Source of the DNA: Isoetes taiwanensis
Lineage: Eukaryota > Streptophyta > Lycopodiopsida > Isoetales > Isoetaceae
Reading direction: 5' to 3'
Assembly: GCA_021234155.1 (NCBI GenBank)
Contig: JAJEKV010000080.1
Location: forward strand, 1,100,182 to 1,164,181
DNA: 64,000 nucleotides
Part shown: in pieces, positions 35,301 to 46,879 of the stretch
Position numbering within the stretch: position 1 is the stretch's first letter
Layout: every line of letters starts with the position of its first letter
Position numbers and translations under genes: made by a program
The notes under the pieces: generated by a model
What the model saw: only the letters and a program-made list of their open reading frames with translations
Databases searched by the model: none
Told to the model about the DNA's origin: nothing

Positions 35301-36450
35301 CAGTAATACCTGATTGGTTGTATACAGAACTATCTGGAGGAGCAAAATATACCACTGCAACATAAACCACAGTTTGCCCTCTAATTTCTAGCCACATGTA
35401 TTGTTTAAATTCACATGTTTTGACTACTTTTATCATTTGGGCATACTGCTGGCGCGCATAACAGGCAATGCCACCAAAGCCTCTGCCTCTTCCCGTGCCT
35501 TTTATATTCCATACTGATTCTATCAGTGCAAAACCTGGTAGATTTCCCAATCTACTAGTCTCATGTTCCCATGTTTCTACAATGACAAACAAGTCCACTG
35601 TTTCTAAAATTGATGCAATCGTAACTTGTTTCTGTCGCTCAAACCATTAATATTCCATATCATGCACCGAGGGTCCCGAGTTCCTATTCATCACTCTTAG
35701 CCTGTCCTCCGTTTTCTTTTATCCACAACCTTGCCTCCTTGAATGTATGCATGCTTTCCTTTCTTTATACGCCGCATCTTTTGCAATTTACCCTTAAATT
35801 CCTCTTCTTTCTTCTGAAAGTTAAATCATCGTTTAACCAAAGATTACGTCCTTTCAAAGACACTCTTGTTAAACATGACTCGTTCGAACTTGCAAGTTTT
35901 GAAACTTAATTATGATTGGCCTCGGTTTACCCATTTGTTTTTTTTCCCACACGGAAACAATCCGACAAAACCGAGGATCATGTAGGTGCATTGTATTCTC
36001 AAAAAGTCATTCCGGCTTTTTGTCACATCTACTTCTTCTTCGAAGGCGGCGACTTAATATTCATTAAACATTAGCGGGCTTGCTCTTCTCTCATGACATT
36101 GCTAACACAAGATTCTACATGCTCAGCGATTTTTTCTACTTTGTCATTGCCTTCTACTTCTCTCTTCTCCTGATCAATTTTAATCTCTTCTACATAATTC
36201 CCCACTGATCCCAACTTTTCCTTTACTGATTTTAATTCAGTATTTGCAGCTATCAGCTCTTGCTTCACAGATTTTAAATCAGTGTTTGCAGACACGAGTT
36301 CCTGTTTCATAATGCCAATTTCATGTTTCAAACTGCCAATTTCACTTTGCAATTGACTAACCTTTTCATGCAGTTGGAGTTTTTCCATGTCCTGAGCTGC
36401 TAACCGAGCATCCTCTGCCTCCCATCTTGACTGCAACATTCAAAGGGATC
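32343..36450 (-). mobile_element. near full-length LINE with ORF1, endonuclease and RT (decayed)
   Basis: Minus strand. ORF1 at 36071-36439 is a 122-aa coiled coil (repeated LKSVKQEL-type heptads). ORF2 starts near 35598 with an AP-like endonuclease: VETWEHE, FLAGDFNGRI and ESDHAALKF carry the catalytic residues, and it ends RKCQPWWDEECVEARRAFY. RT follows in broken frames: GFAVEMLKWGGEIL, NYRTIMISSGMAKP, CFVDFTKAFDRVPH (motif A) and LTPDDVVLVSKTEMGL, where the YADD box has become TPDD. The C-terminal part, 32433-33386, is open (VVLYGCPAWGPGLARAKWLE, then RFCQCC..EDEEHALIRC). A (AAT)n tail at 32343-32362 marks the 3' end. This type resembles Jockey/CR1-like LINEs rather than plant L1. Confidence 0.85.
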
Positions 36451-36493
36451 AAAAGTTGAGGTTGACATGCTAACTTAAGATAACTAGGTTAGG

Positions 36494-37531
36494 TGTGACA
36501 AAACATGGCGAAACGCAAATTAACTGAAGGAACCTTTAGAAAAGGCCTTGGACTGTGGTAGAAACCTTTGGAACTATGGCATAATCCCATGGGAAAATTA
36601 TAGTTTATGTACGGGGTTAAAGTACCATAAGTTTAAATTCATCCCTTTTAGGTCATGTAAGTTATTAGAGCTTATTTATTGCACTATCCTTATTGTTTTT
36701 TTTGGATCATTGGATCCAAGCACAGTTCCATGAATATGCCAAATGAAGGGCTGTGGAATTTCCACATCAGACCTACGTATTAGTTTGCGCACCCCATACG
36801 GCCATTATACATACATACATACATAGTATACTTCAATCTATACACATAAAAAATGCACGAACACCATTGCATTCATAAAACAGAGAGAAGACCACTGCAA
36901 CAAAGAGCACTGCAACAAAGAGCACAAAGAGCACTGCAATAGCCGAAAACCCTGAAAACAGTCTCTGGTGTTGCATGATGAGCAAGCAGCCGAAAACCCT
37001 GAAAACCATGAAAGCAGTCTCTGGTGTTGCATGATGAGCAAGCAGCCGAATCTCTGCTGCTGTCGAATCTGAAGAAAGATGACGCATTGAAGCCGAATCT
37101 GCTGATGATGAAGAAAGACGAACAGCCGAATCTTCGCCTAATCTCTGCCTTCTGTCTACGCCCTAATCCCTGCCTTCTGTGAATGAGCCGAAATCGAAAC
37201 AGAACTAAATCGAAACAAAACTAGAACAGAGCCCTGCACCTCCATCGCACTGTCTCTGTCTCCGTCCAAAAATGCACTGCGAAGCCGCAGATCAAATATA
37301 GAAAAACATATGCATGTAAGAAATGTCTAATTTGAGACCATGGACACAATCCACAAAAGAAACAGAAACCCCCCCTTTCTCGCGAAACCATTGCCAAAAT
37401 CTTACTCTCAGATAATTTGGCAACCTTATAGGTCAACCCCTTAGGTTAAGATACTCCATGGTGGCGTACCTTTATTGGGTGACGTGTCAGCTTATTTATA
37501 CATATACCATATAAATACATGGAACGTCACA
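36494..37531 (-). repeat. LTR of a second, nested retrotransposon
   Basis: It begins TGTGACA (plus reading) at 36494 and ends CGTCACA at 37531. On the minus strand, TCTAAGAGGGGGTGAA precedes TGTGACG, so it is a 3' LTR whose body lies to the right. It contains internal duplications (GTCTCTGGTGTTGCATGATG twice near 36960-37045) and a CATA microsatellite at 36805-36822. No matching 5' LTR was found. Confidence 0.7.
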
Positions 37532-40059
37532 TTCACCCCCTCTTAGAAAATAATGTTGTCCTCAGCATTGGGGTTAGTTAAACAAATGACGGTTAATCGA
37601 AAACTGCAATAGAAGGAAGTATCCTTAAACCTTCTTATGATAAGTATGTTAAATGCACCTTGGTGCTTAAACTCTTCTATGCAGATCCATACATGGGCAA
37701 GTCACGTACTGCTTACTGGCCTGCACATGTGAATACATCAGCATGTACAAGTCCAACATAGAGTTGGCCCCTGCCCATTTGGGAAGTAGGTGGTACAGCC
37801 ACATCATAAGAACTACAAAGGTTACATTTCAGCTAAGTTAGAGCAGAGCTCTAGCATTGTGGGATGAGGATATATGTTTGTTATGCACATAACATGTACA
37901 CATACGATAAACATGCTGGAGAGGTAATCTAGGTGGTGACACTAGGAGAGAAAGACGAGCGTATCCTAAAGTTACTGATGAAGGATCTGGAGATACGTTT
38001 GAAATGTGCAAAGGACCTTAATCCGTTGCATGCTAGGGTATGCGGTGGTAGTTGGCACTTGAAGTAAATGTCAACGGCCAATAGAATAAAGCTTAAGGTA
38101 GTGGGGTTGAGTAGTACAATAGTACAATTCCAGGATAAGTAGCGAATAGCAGTTGCCTGCTAAATGTCCGAACGTGTCTTGCATAGACACCTAAGATGAG
38201 CTTTCCCATATGATCCATACCTGGATCAGGCAGAGGTGACGCCATGGGTTACATGGAGGTATAAGTTAGGATATATATATATAGGACTCGAACATGGATA
38301 CAAGTCCGTGTTGTCTCAACATAGATAATTGTAGAAAGGCTCACAAAGTACAAGGCAAGCACCTTGATGACTCTAGGTAATTCACGATTTATCTGAAAGG
38401 CTCACCCGCTCTTAGGCCATGACTATGGCTTAAATCACGGATGTCAAGTCATTTGGAATACCGAGCGATGAGTATGACATCATGACGAGAGAAATGTAAT
38501 GAGTAACATTTCGGGATGTAGGATAATGTTGGATTATAACCTCCAATGATAGGTAGGTTTACAACATAAGGATAGATAGATAGATAGTATAATAGCGGCT
38601 TAGAAGCCACAAGGCGGTTAAATAAATGTAAAAGGAGTAATTGGATTGGTGACTCTACTAAATATTGATCACAACTAAAGGATGATTTGTATACGATGTG
38701 GCAGACGTAAGGGCCAGAATACTGAAAATCGGCCATAGTCGTAGAAAACATGTTGACGAAATAAAGGACCCTGATGCATGATATTTAGCAATCTGGATAG
38801 AAAGGTTATTACCTAACATGAAGGGTGGTCATTGCTAATATACAAAGGTAGACTTGCGGCTTGAAAGGCAGCAAGAGCTGAAAAAACTCCTTAAAGATTT
38901 GATGCATGGCTTAGGGAAGAAGACTTCCATGTCCTAAGACAACATGGTGAATTGAATTGACCAAGGATATTTTTAATAAATAGATAGATAGGTAGATAGC
39001 ATTTATATGTCATGCCACATTGGCAGCGTCCATGAGGACATATGACGGACCCCCAGAGACTTGAACACAAGATCTCGGAATAGAGGAGGCCTATCTTGAG
39101 GGGTCTTTGGGTGGTACTGTCCTTTGGGATATTCACATAACCTGTTGGAATATGTAAGTTCATTTGTGGAACTTAACGCCATTTGGGCACTAAAGGAATG
39201 GTTGGAAATACTTTGCCCCAACCATATCTAGATACCCTAGAAGGAGGTGAGTAATCAACAATGGTTGGGTGGCATTGGATTGTACGGGAGAACAGCTCTA
39301 AAAGAGGGTAGACTGCTGTCACTTTGACAGGCGTGTGGTACAGATAATTAATGACATCCATATAGATGGTGAAGTTTGGCACAAAGTGTTGACAATATTG
39401 TGGGGGTTCTAACAATCACTCACTACGTATTACAGAGTTTGTACCGTGGTCTGGGAAAATGGTCCATAAAAAGAACACGACCATTGGGAAGAAGTAGTGA
39501 GGAGTGGTAGGATGAAAGCTACCCATGGTCTAGAGGGGTGCTGCATGGCAGTCCCTAGTTGGTTGGGCGAAAAGAAATCCTTTCTCTAGGAAATGAGACG
39601 AGTCAAGGTTTAGACACTAGAGAGAGATAACGTTAATTATAAATATGTCTATAAAACATTACTTATATAACGTCGAATAAGGTCTAATATAAAGCATATG
39701 AATGTAGTATGGATTGAATCATGGCAAGGGCCGAAGAAACTGTGTTATCAAGGCATCTACCAAAGGACAATAATAATTAAAGTTATGGATCGAGGAACGC
39801 CGATAACTGGACATTATTATCGTCGCCTAAAGAATATCCAAGGATATAACACATGCTGCTATTCTAGAGAGTTGCCCTGTCGTTAATTAAATTCCGGAAT
39901 TAGTCCCACCAAGTGAGTTGATGTTATCATAACAAGTTGGCCGGACTTGCTAGATTACGTCGTGTCATTTGGTCGGTTTATTCCTAGGGGATACTAGCTT
40001 TATATATGGTTAACAGTTATCCGGTTGACTATGGCAGAGAAAGGTCAACTCCCGTGGCC
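37532..40059 (-). mobile_element. decayed Ty3/Gypsy body
   Basis: The minus-strand frame at 39173-39415 reads YCQHFVPNFTIYMDVINYLY, TPVKVTAVYPLLELF and SRTIQCHP. This resembles the connection between reverse transcriptase and RNase H in Gypsy pol (F-x-x-x-Y-Y-R-x-F-I/V-P-N-F). The rest has lost its frame. It probably belongs to the nested element ending in the LTR at 36494-37531, although it could be part of the outer element. Confidence 0.5.
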
Positions 40060-40194
40060 ATGGCAAGAGTGCTTACTCCGGCGGCTATGGCGAGAGAGCT
40101 TGCTCCGGCGGCTATGGCGAGAGAGCTTGCTCCGGCGGCTATGGCGAGAGAGCTTGCTCCGGCGGCTATGGAGAGAGAGCTTGCCCTGGCGGAG
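40060..40194 (+). repeat. 27-bp minisatellite, five units
   Basis: Units start ATGGCGAGAGAGCTTGC at 40060, 40087, 40114, 40141 and 40168; the central three are nearly identical. The 27-bp length keeps frame on both strands (plus-strand MARELAPAA repeated). The repeat is GC-rich within AT-rich DNA, in the retrotransposon body. Confidence 0.9.
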
Positions 40195-40279
40195 TTGCTG
40201 CCTCCACTTCGTGGGTTTACCAAAGGCACGGCTCTAATTTTAAGATATAGATGCATTATAAATATTGGAAAAAGGGTTA

Positions 40280-40550
40280 TATCCCTTCAAGAAAGAAGTT
40301 GGCTTATTGGTGAAGGTGTTGGTTTGGGTGCAGAAGGTCAGGGGTTCAAGACCCCATAGTGCCTTTTTATATAAAAGTTGCTATGCAGAGAAATAGAGTA
40401 CTATATGTGTATAAGAAATGTGTGAAACACCTATGTTGCCTTCAAGAGAGAGTTTGGTGTGGTGGTAGGCACCTAGGCTTGGAGTTGGGAGGTCATGGGT
40501 TCAAATCTGGATTGCGGCGCCAAAATAATATGTACATAAAAAAAAATACG
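40280..40550 (+). repeat. two tRNA-like (SINE-like) segments
   Basis: Both have a similar layout: TTCAAGAAAGAAGTTGG.. then GGTCAGGGGTTCAAGACCCC, and TTCAAGAGAGAGTTTGGTG.. then GGTCATGGGTTCAAATCTGG. The GGGTTCAA(G/A) segments resemble a pol III B-box. GTGTGGTGGTAGGCACC could be an A-box. An A-run follows the second. They look like tRNA-derived SINE heads, probably tandem. No complete tRNA cloverleaf is present. Confidence 0.5.
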
Positions 40551-40972
40551 AAAATTTTTATACGGCAAAAATACGTTTTATACGGTCGGGCAAGGCCGAC
40601 AAAGATTATAATGTTTCTCTCACCGTCGTGAGTCGATCAAAAGCAAGCGGCGCCTCCCGAGTTGACTTCGGGCCCCTCCTTGACCATTTTTCGCCAAATA
40701 ACTAACGATCGTTCTAGGGTATTTGGGGTACGCCCGATCCAATGGAGCCATTTTTGCCTTCATCCCAGCTACCTACAAAAACTTATAGCCCCTCCAAACT
40801 TGGGTCCTCCAGTCGCCCTAACTTCTTTAAACCTACAATTTCTTACTTTAACCTAACACAAAGCCAAACATCAAAGAACTAACAATCACACTAACTTAGC
40901 CTCCTACCTAGCCGAATTAACTACGAAGTTAGAGTTCCGTTGCGGCTATGATTCCTGGTCAACCGTAATCAT

Positions 40973-40984
40973 GGCTCGATACCA
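40973..40984 (-). other. primer-binding site of the 15-kb element
   Basis: The minus strand reads TGGTATCGAGCC directly after the 5' LTR, one base short of the initiator-Met tRNA complement TGGTATCAGAGCC. Confidence 0.7.
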
Positions 40985-42547
40985 TCAGGACGCTCCTCAT
41001 ATATATATCGACACCCACCCGTATACATACGGGGACTTTCCTCCCATGGCAACCAACTTGCCATGAGCGGGGCTCCTCCGCTATTTCGGGCCATCTATGA
41101 AATGATGCCCGAAAGAAGGACACGAAAAGGGTCATTCGCCCACGCCTTCAATGGGACTCCTACGTCCGCGGAAGCATGAATACAAGGGTTAGCACACGGC
41201 ATAAATTATATATAAATAACCACCACGAAGGGTGGCGATCCATCCAAATACCAACGGCATAGAATATGCATCTAACCTAAGAAAACACCCAAACCCCAGG
41301 TTCTACCCCGGCTCAGACTCCAGTGAGGATCGACTGACGGCTGGGCCTCAAGAGATCAGCAGACCGAGTCTTGGCATGGCGCTAGGCGGCATAGAACATC
41401 GGCTAGGGTTGTCCACTCCATCCGCCCCTCACATTGCACACTTTGCAGATGGGTCAATTCATGCTATGGCTTTGCTATAGCCTTCCTGAGACGCAGGTTC
41501 TAGGGATCACCCTTTTGAGCCTACTCTGTGTTCATGGCGCCTTGGTCCGATGAGGCGGCAGGTCGGGAAGCGTCCCCTTCCGTAATCATCTGGGTTCCAT
41601 GGGTGAGCTAGAGAATAACGTGCCGCATCGGCGACCCCCCCATCCGTGCAGGCTTACTCACCCTAAATCTACTCAAAGTGCAAGGTGCTCCATACGGATC
41701 ACACCTCTACACCCGTGGAGTGTCGGACCCATACCCGCCCTCGTGGACCGGCTATCGCCCTAGCCCAATTGTAGGAGTCTCGGGGAGCCTTGTATGCTCA
41801 TGCAAGACCCCACCCCTCATGTCACCACTTGTGTTCCTTGTGCGGTGCTAAGCCGACCATAGCATCTAGGACCCCGGGTTCTTGTGCACTGAGCCGCAAC
41901 AACTAATGGGAATAATCTGGGGCTCTATCCGGGATACATACTACAATACATGGGCTCGAGAGGTCTCTACCCCCGTAATCCCCATCTCCTGTGAGTGCTA
42001 ACTAAGCAAAGAACTACTAAACCATCAACCAAAGCACGTACAGAGACTAGAGATAAAGAATACTCACCATATCAATCAAGGGTTAGCCTAACAAGTAAAC
42101 CACAAAGAAAACAGAGAGAGAACACACCACAGAGAGGCGCTATGCTATAAATCGACATAGTAACCTACTGACTAACCGTCAAATCGGTCTTGGGCTGCTC
42201 CATCTCGACTAACTGAAGGGCGCCTGACTGCTGCTCCTCCTCCTCCATCCCCAATTGCTCCCAATTCGAATTGGGGCACAAAAGCCCTAATTTGGGTGTC
42301 CAAAATGGAAACCATGCCTTGCCCAATCGATTTGGGCCAAGTGGCATCCCCTTGTTGGTGCTAATTAACTAATTTAGCTTAATTAGGGTAATTAGGCTAT
42401 ATACTTTATAATTATCCACAATGGATTTATTAACATAGCTAAATAAAACCATTGTGGTCGACGCCCACTTAGCCAATTACCCCCTTATGTCCTAGTGACG
42501 TGTCCCGGCGTGCATACGTATACCGTATGAATGCCTGGAACGTCACA
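40985..42547 (-). repeat. 5' LTR (in element sense) of the 15-kb retrotransposon
   Basis: Direct copy of 27583-29124, ending CGTCACA at 42547, followed by the GGAAA target duplication. Its inner edge next to the primer site is mutated (GTCCTGA for GTCACA). Confidence 0.85.
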
Positions 42548-42552
42548 GGAAA

Positions 42553-43127
42553 GGATAAAAATTTTCTCCTATAAGTAAAGAATATATTGGGGGTTATATT
42601 AACTTCCAAAAATCAACCCCATCTGACCCTCTGCCTCAAGCCTACCCTACTGCTAGTTTTGTTTTTTTTCAGTGTTTTTGGCCATCCGTCGTTAGGGATA
42701 ATGTGCCGCAAGAGGCACGTTTGCCTACAGTAAGAGCTTGACAAACTCATGGAGCAAGCGTGTCCAATCCAGATGAAATTGCTTTTTTCGGCACATTTTC
42801 CAATCTAAAGTTAAGGGAAGACAAAATTCATGTCACTTAGCATTAACCACAAATTCAAGAAAATATTGCCCGTCTGTTTAACACCACAAAGAAGACAAGA
42901 ATATTACATGTTTTAATCTGGGCATGTAAACAAAGGAAATGGAAATTTCCTCCCCCATAATGTTACAAATGCGCATGTCATACATCCTATATAGATGCAT
43001 CCTGTGAGACATTAAAAGAAGTTGATTCTGGTAGTAATAAAATTGCTTGAAGAAAGTTTACCATCTGCTTATTCTTACAATTTCTGCCCTTTTTTTTCTT
43101 AAGGATAAAGAATTTTCATTTATAAGT
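42553..43127. other. no gene recognised
   Basis: AT-rich flank between the retrotransposon target site and the TIR element; nothing identifiable. Confidence 0.4.
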
Positions 43128-43447
43128 GGGTGAAAGCATGCTACGGTGTACCACTTTTGGAACCCTCAAAAGTACCTACACTGGGTACTTTTAAATTTGG
43201 TACTTTCATAGTTTTCTTTCCACTAAAATCAATAAAAATAATTTGAATAAGGTCAATAACATGTCAATCTATAGTATCAATGGATAACCATACCATTAGA
43301 AACTAAAACGAATCAATCAACTCTCAAACTTATTGTTTATTGAGACATTTGTGCAAGTTTCTAGTACCCAGTACTGGGTACTTTTCTGGGTAGTTTTGCA
43401 CTCCCTAAAAAGTAATTTATATGGTACACCCTAGCATGCTTTCACCC
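43128..43447. mobile_element. 320-bp MITE with 26-bp terminal inverted repeats
   Basis: The left end GGGTGAAAGCATGCTACGG is the inverse of the right end TAGCATGCTTTCACCC, continuing to GGTGTACCA / TGGTACACC. The flanking AAGT at 43124-43127 and 43448-43451 may be a 4-bp target duplication. GGTACTTT/AGTACC subterminal motifs recur inside. There is no coding capacity. The duplication is short enough that chance cannot be excluded, and the superfamily is not assigned. Confidence 0.75.
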
Positions 43448-43451
43448 AAGT

Positions 43452-44620
43452 AGACTTTTACAAAGCCCTATAGCACACAACACCCTCGTGAACAAGTTTA
43501 AAAAAGAGGGGTAGCTACGAAGCCCTTTTTCCTTACAATGAGAATAAATTCAAGGAAGAAGTTATTGAACAATGAAATAATAATGATATAGGACAACAAT
43601 CTTGGACTAGTGCATCCTTATGATCTTAAGGCACTATGAGAGGTGACAGCTCCATGAACCATATATACCTAGGACCATATGTTTCGACGTCCCAACATCC
43701 TTTTTAAGGCGAAGGGCTTAAGATGGGCATTTTGCCAGATACAGGGCTTCTCGTTTCATATGAGACTTCATAATCATATCCAACTTGCGAGCCTCACAAA
43801 GGGAACAACTGCAACACGCCATTGAAGTAATCTGTTATAGACATTATAAAGACCCGTTGTTCATTCAAGGACACTTGGGAACAGAAGAATGCCCTGTAAT
43901 GCCTTCTAGTTGCATTATCTAGACTAACTGCAACCTAATTAGATACTATCATTATCAGTTGCGTGAATGAAACAAGGACACATAGAGATATGACGTAGGT
44001 CAGAGACCTTTCTCAAAAGATCACCATACCAGTGAAAACCTTCTAGGGCTCTTTGCTATTGCAGTTTAAACTCATGGTTCATTATAGTATGGGCCACAAG
44101 AAGTGGCTTTGAAAGACAAGACTTGGTTAGATCTGGGCTTGTTATTAATTTGATCCAATTGTGGTCAGAATTTTGATGCAAGATATTGCCTCGTAGATGA
44201 TGCCTGGACTTGATAAGAGCAAATTCTTTTAAATGCTTGGTCCTTGTCTGAAAGTCTTTCAAGTATTCATCTCCTTTCCTCGCTCTGCATCTCAAGTACA
44301 GAGGAGAAATGATAGCCTTTGTACGGATCACCTAAATGAAATTGAGCAAGGCCAACTGAATGAAACTTAGTCTCATGTTCTATAAAAAAATGTGCATGAT
44401 GGAAAAGATGAAATTACACCTATAGAAATTACACACTATAGAAATGAGTCGGGACACTAGCATCTGTAAGAAAGAACGAAAAGACCTCTAACGACTTGCT
44501 ACTGCTTTAAACAACACTACCAATGCAATGCTTGGTTGATCTATCAAAGAGAATATACAAAAAATAGATACGAGTTTGCATATTACTTTGACTGGTGGTC
44601 CATATAGCTAGCCAAAAAAT
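43452..44620. other. no gene recognised
   Basis: The minus-strand frame at 44056-44331 has no known motif. The rest is AT-rich. It may be the decayed 3' flank of the PPR fragment. Confidence 0.35.
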
Positions 44621-45300
44621 ATGCAACTGTATGGCATGATAGATCTATGACCTCTTAGCAGTACTTCTAACAATACCTTGCTCTAAATTGTCATCTTCTG
44701 CAAAAAAATTAGAAGGATACATGACCCATATAGTGTGTGCTATCAACAGGCTAATTGATTGGCTATGTTTCTGCAGAAAGGAACAAGTGAAGGGGAAAAT
44801 GCATCGTCTTCTTATCTCGTTAAACTTAGCATTCTTTAAGATACAAATTAGAAGGCTTGGGATATTGCACAAAAGGATACTGTACAGAGCAGTTACCTTT
44901 AAGAATAGCTACAAGAAACAAACCAATTAACATGCTCAATTTCTGAATGGATACAAAAGAATATGCAACTGTATGGCGTGAGAGATTTACGACCTCTTAG
45001 CAGTACTTCTGACATTCCTTGCTCTAAGTTGTCATCTTCTGCAAAAAATCAAAAGGATACATGACTCATATAGTGTGTGCTATCAACAGGCTAATTGATT
45101 GTCTATGTTTCTGCAGACAGGAATAAGCAAAGGGAAAAATGCATCGTCTTCTTGTCTTGTTAAACTTGGCATTCTTCAAGATACAAACTAGAAGCCTCGG
45201 GATATTGCACAAAAGGATACTGTACAAAGTAGTTACCTTTAAGAATAGCTGCAAGAAACAAACCAATTAACATGCTCGATTTCTTAATGGATATCACATC
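44621..45300. repeat. ~342-bp direct tandem duplication
   Basis: Two copies starting ATGCAACTGTATGGC at 44621 and 44963, alike over their whole length with scattered substitutions and small indels. It lies just downstream (minus sense) of the PPR pseudogene. Confidence 0.88.
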
Positions 45301-46115
45301 GTCTGGAAATAAATGGAAATGAAGAAAGCTCACCTTAAGTTCAAACTATTCGTGCATATCATCTTCATATCCTTCACTGCACTAACTGTATACATGGAGC
45401 AGCATTCTCTGGATCTAGCTCTATACTTGTTTTGTAACACGCTTGGCTCTGTCAATATCATGATGAATTTAACAAGCAGCCCACATCACAGCATTAGGAG
45501 GGAATGCATATCACATACCCACCCCTCTGCATCATTTAGATACCCTGTTCTTGCAAGTAGGTTAATCATGCAACTACAATGCTCCAAAACTGGTCTAATT
45601 CCGTGGTCATTTCTCATAACCTGGAAATAATAATGACCATCATCAACCAACGCTGCATGGCTGCAAGCTGACAAAATATTGTGAGCATAAGCTGCAATCA
45701 TGGCATTCCTTGTGACGAGATTTCATTTGGGCATCTCATCAAACTTCTTATGTGCTTTGTTCAGATGACCACAATTGCCATACATGTTCATAACGGTTGT
45801 GTCCACAACCATCAAAATCAGATCTATTCAGAGTGAAATAGACACTGATGATGATGCCCTCTGTTAGGGCAGCAAGATTCGCACAGGCATCCAAGGCGTT
45901 AACACAATTAGTAACCTTGTCTGGAAGCATAACTTTCTGTTACATTTGTTGAAAGAGCTCAACAACTTCTATGGCTTTGTGATGCTGAATATACTACAAT
46001 CATTGAGGTCCACAATACTACATGTTGAAATGGATTATATCAAAGACCTGTGCCTCTAATAGACTGCCACTCTTACTGTCCATACTGACTATAGAGAAAT
46101 TACCACAGCAACATC
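45300..46115 (-). pseudogene. PPR-protein pseudogene with E-domain
   Basis: Minus-strand pieces in order: IVSMDSKSGSLLEAQVFDII, HKAIEVVELFQQM, MLPDKVTNCVNALDACANLA, MIAAYAHNILSACSHAALVD, GIRPVLEHCSCMINLLARTG, YLNDAEGWVCDM, then a shifted AVMWAAC..IHHDIDRAKRV. This is a PLS-class PPR (organelle RNA editing or processing type) running into its E motif. Stops, frameshifts and missing segments occur throughout. It follows directly after the FLA fragment on the same strand, with no room for a promoter of its own, so it is part of a composite of gene pieces. Confidence 0.8.
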
Positions 46116-46119
46116 ATAT

Positions 46120-46660
46120 TCATTTTCGTTACCTATAAAATTCGCAATAATAATGAACCTTGCCAAACTTTCTTACAGTATTGTAGAGACTTTCTTCAGT
46201 TTGGTACTCAAAAATGGCATAATACATGAGCAAAGCTTCACTACCACCAGGGGCATGGAGTTGCTTAGTATTTAAGAGGTCTATGGCCTGATCATTTGGA
46301 GCTAGGAGAGTGAGCTTACACCCTACATTTACAAGCCTTGCTAAATTCCAAGCAAAAGATGTAGATTCACTACAAGCTCAGCCATGCTGGTGCCAGACCT
46401 GGAGCCCCCGCAAAGTAAGATGTTGCAAGGTTTGATTAAAAATGGTCTATTGAGGTCCAAATCAATCTGATCTGCTGAAACCATAGGATCAAACTCTGAA
46501 GCTCCTTCAGGAAAACATTGACTTAACAATGCCACCATTCTTAGATACTGCACAAGATGCTTGCACAGACCTGGGAATAAGTAGAACGTTGATTCCATGA
46601 ACTATACCAAGGGCATCGACATCAATAGTTCTCACAAAAAATCAGCTGTCCTATACTGGA
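46120..46660 (-). pseudogene. fasciclin-like arabinogalactan protein (FLA15-18-like) fragment
   Basis: The minus strand reads FVRTIDVDALGIVHGINVLL, IPRSVQASCAVSKNGG, then in a shifted frame ADQIDLDLNRPF, and further KLTLLAPNDQAIDLLNTKQL and IFEYQTEESLYNTVRKFGKV. The order (end of the first FAS1 domain, linker, second FAS1 domain with LAPND and YQTEES) is that of the two-FAS1 FLA15-18 clade of cell-surface proteins. A stop after KSMFS and frame changes make it a pseudogene. The first half of the protein is absent. Confidence 0.75.
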
Positions 46661-46879
46661 CTCACGCTAGTCTTTAGTGACAATAAGTCAGAAAATATCA
46701 TAATTTCTAACTAAGATAAACTGGTAAAATAGAAAATGCGAATCAAGCAACCATATTCTCTGAGCAGTTTAAACAGTGTTCCAAAGACTCCAACCGACAT
46801 GGTTCTCATTCAATGCAAACTACGACTAATGAAGAAACCAAATGAAATAAACCAAAAAATATCTACAAGCTCTAGTACC

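Larger units (their letters stand above)
27583..42547 (-). mobile_element. 15-kb LTR retrotransposon (Ty3/Gypsy-like), degenerate and nested
   Basis: Two direct repeats of about 1.55 kb (27583-29124 and 40985-42547) begin or end with TGTGACG/CGTCACA. They are flanked by the 5-bp duplication GGAAA at 27578-27582 and 42548-42552, which proves that they are a retrotransposon's LTR pair. The minus orientation is fixed by a primer site at 40973-40984 and a polypurine tract at 29125-29140. The body has no intact gag-pol. It holds a LINE (32343-36450), an inner LTR (36494-37531), decayed Gypsy pol around 39.2-39.4 kb, a minisatellite and SINE-like units. It therefore looks either non-autonomous or heavily decayed and nested. 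Confidence 0.88.

Noticed and set aside
40480-40530. A possible tRNA gene
   Set aside because: Only a B-box-like motif is present; no cloverleaf stems or anticodon loop could be formed.
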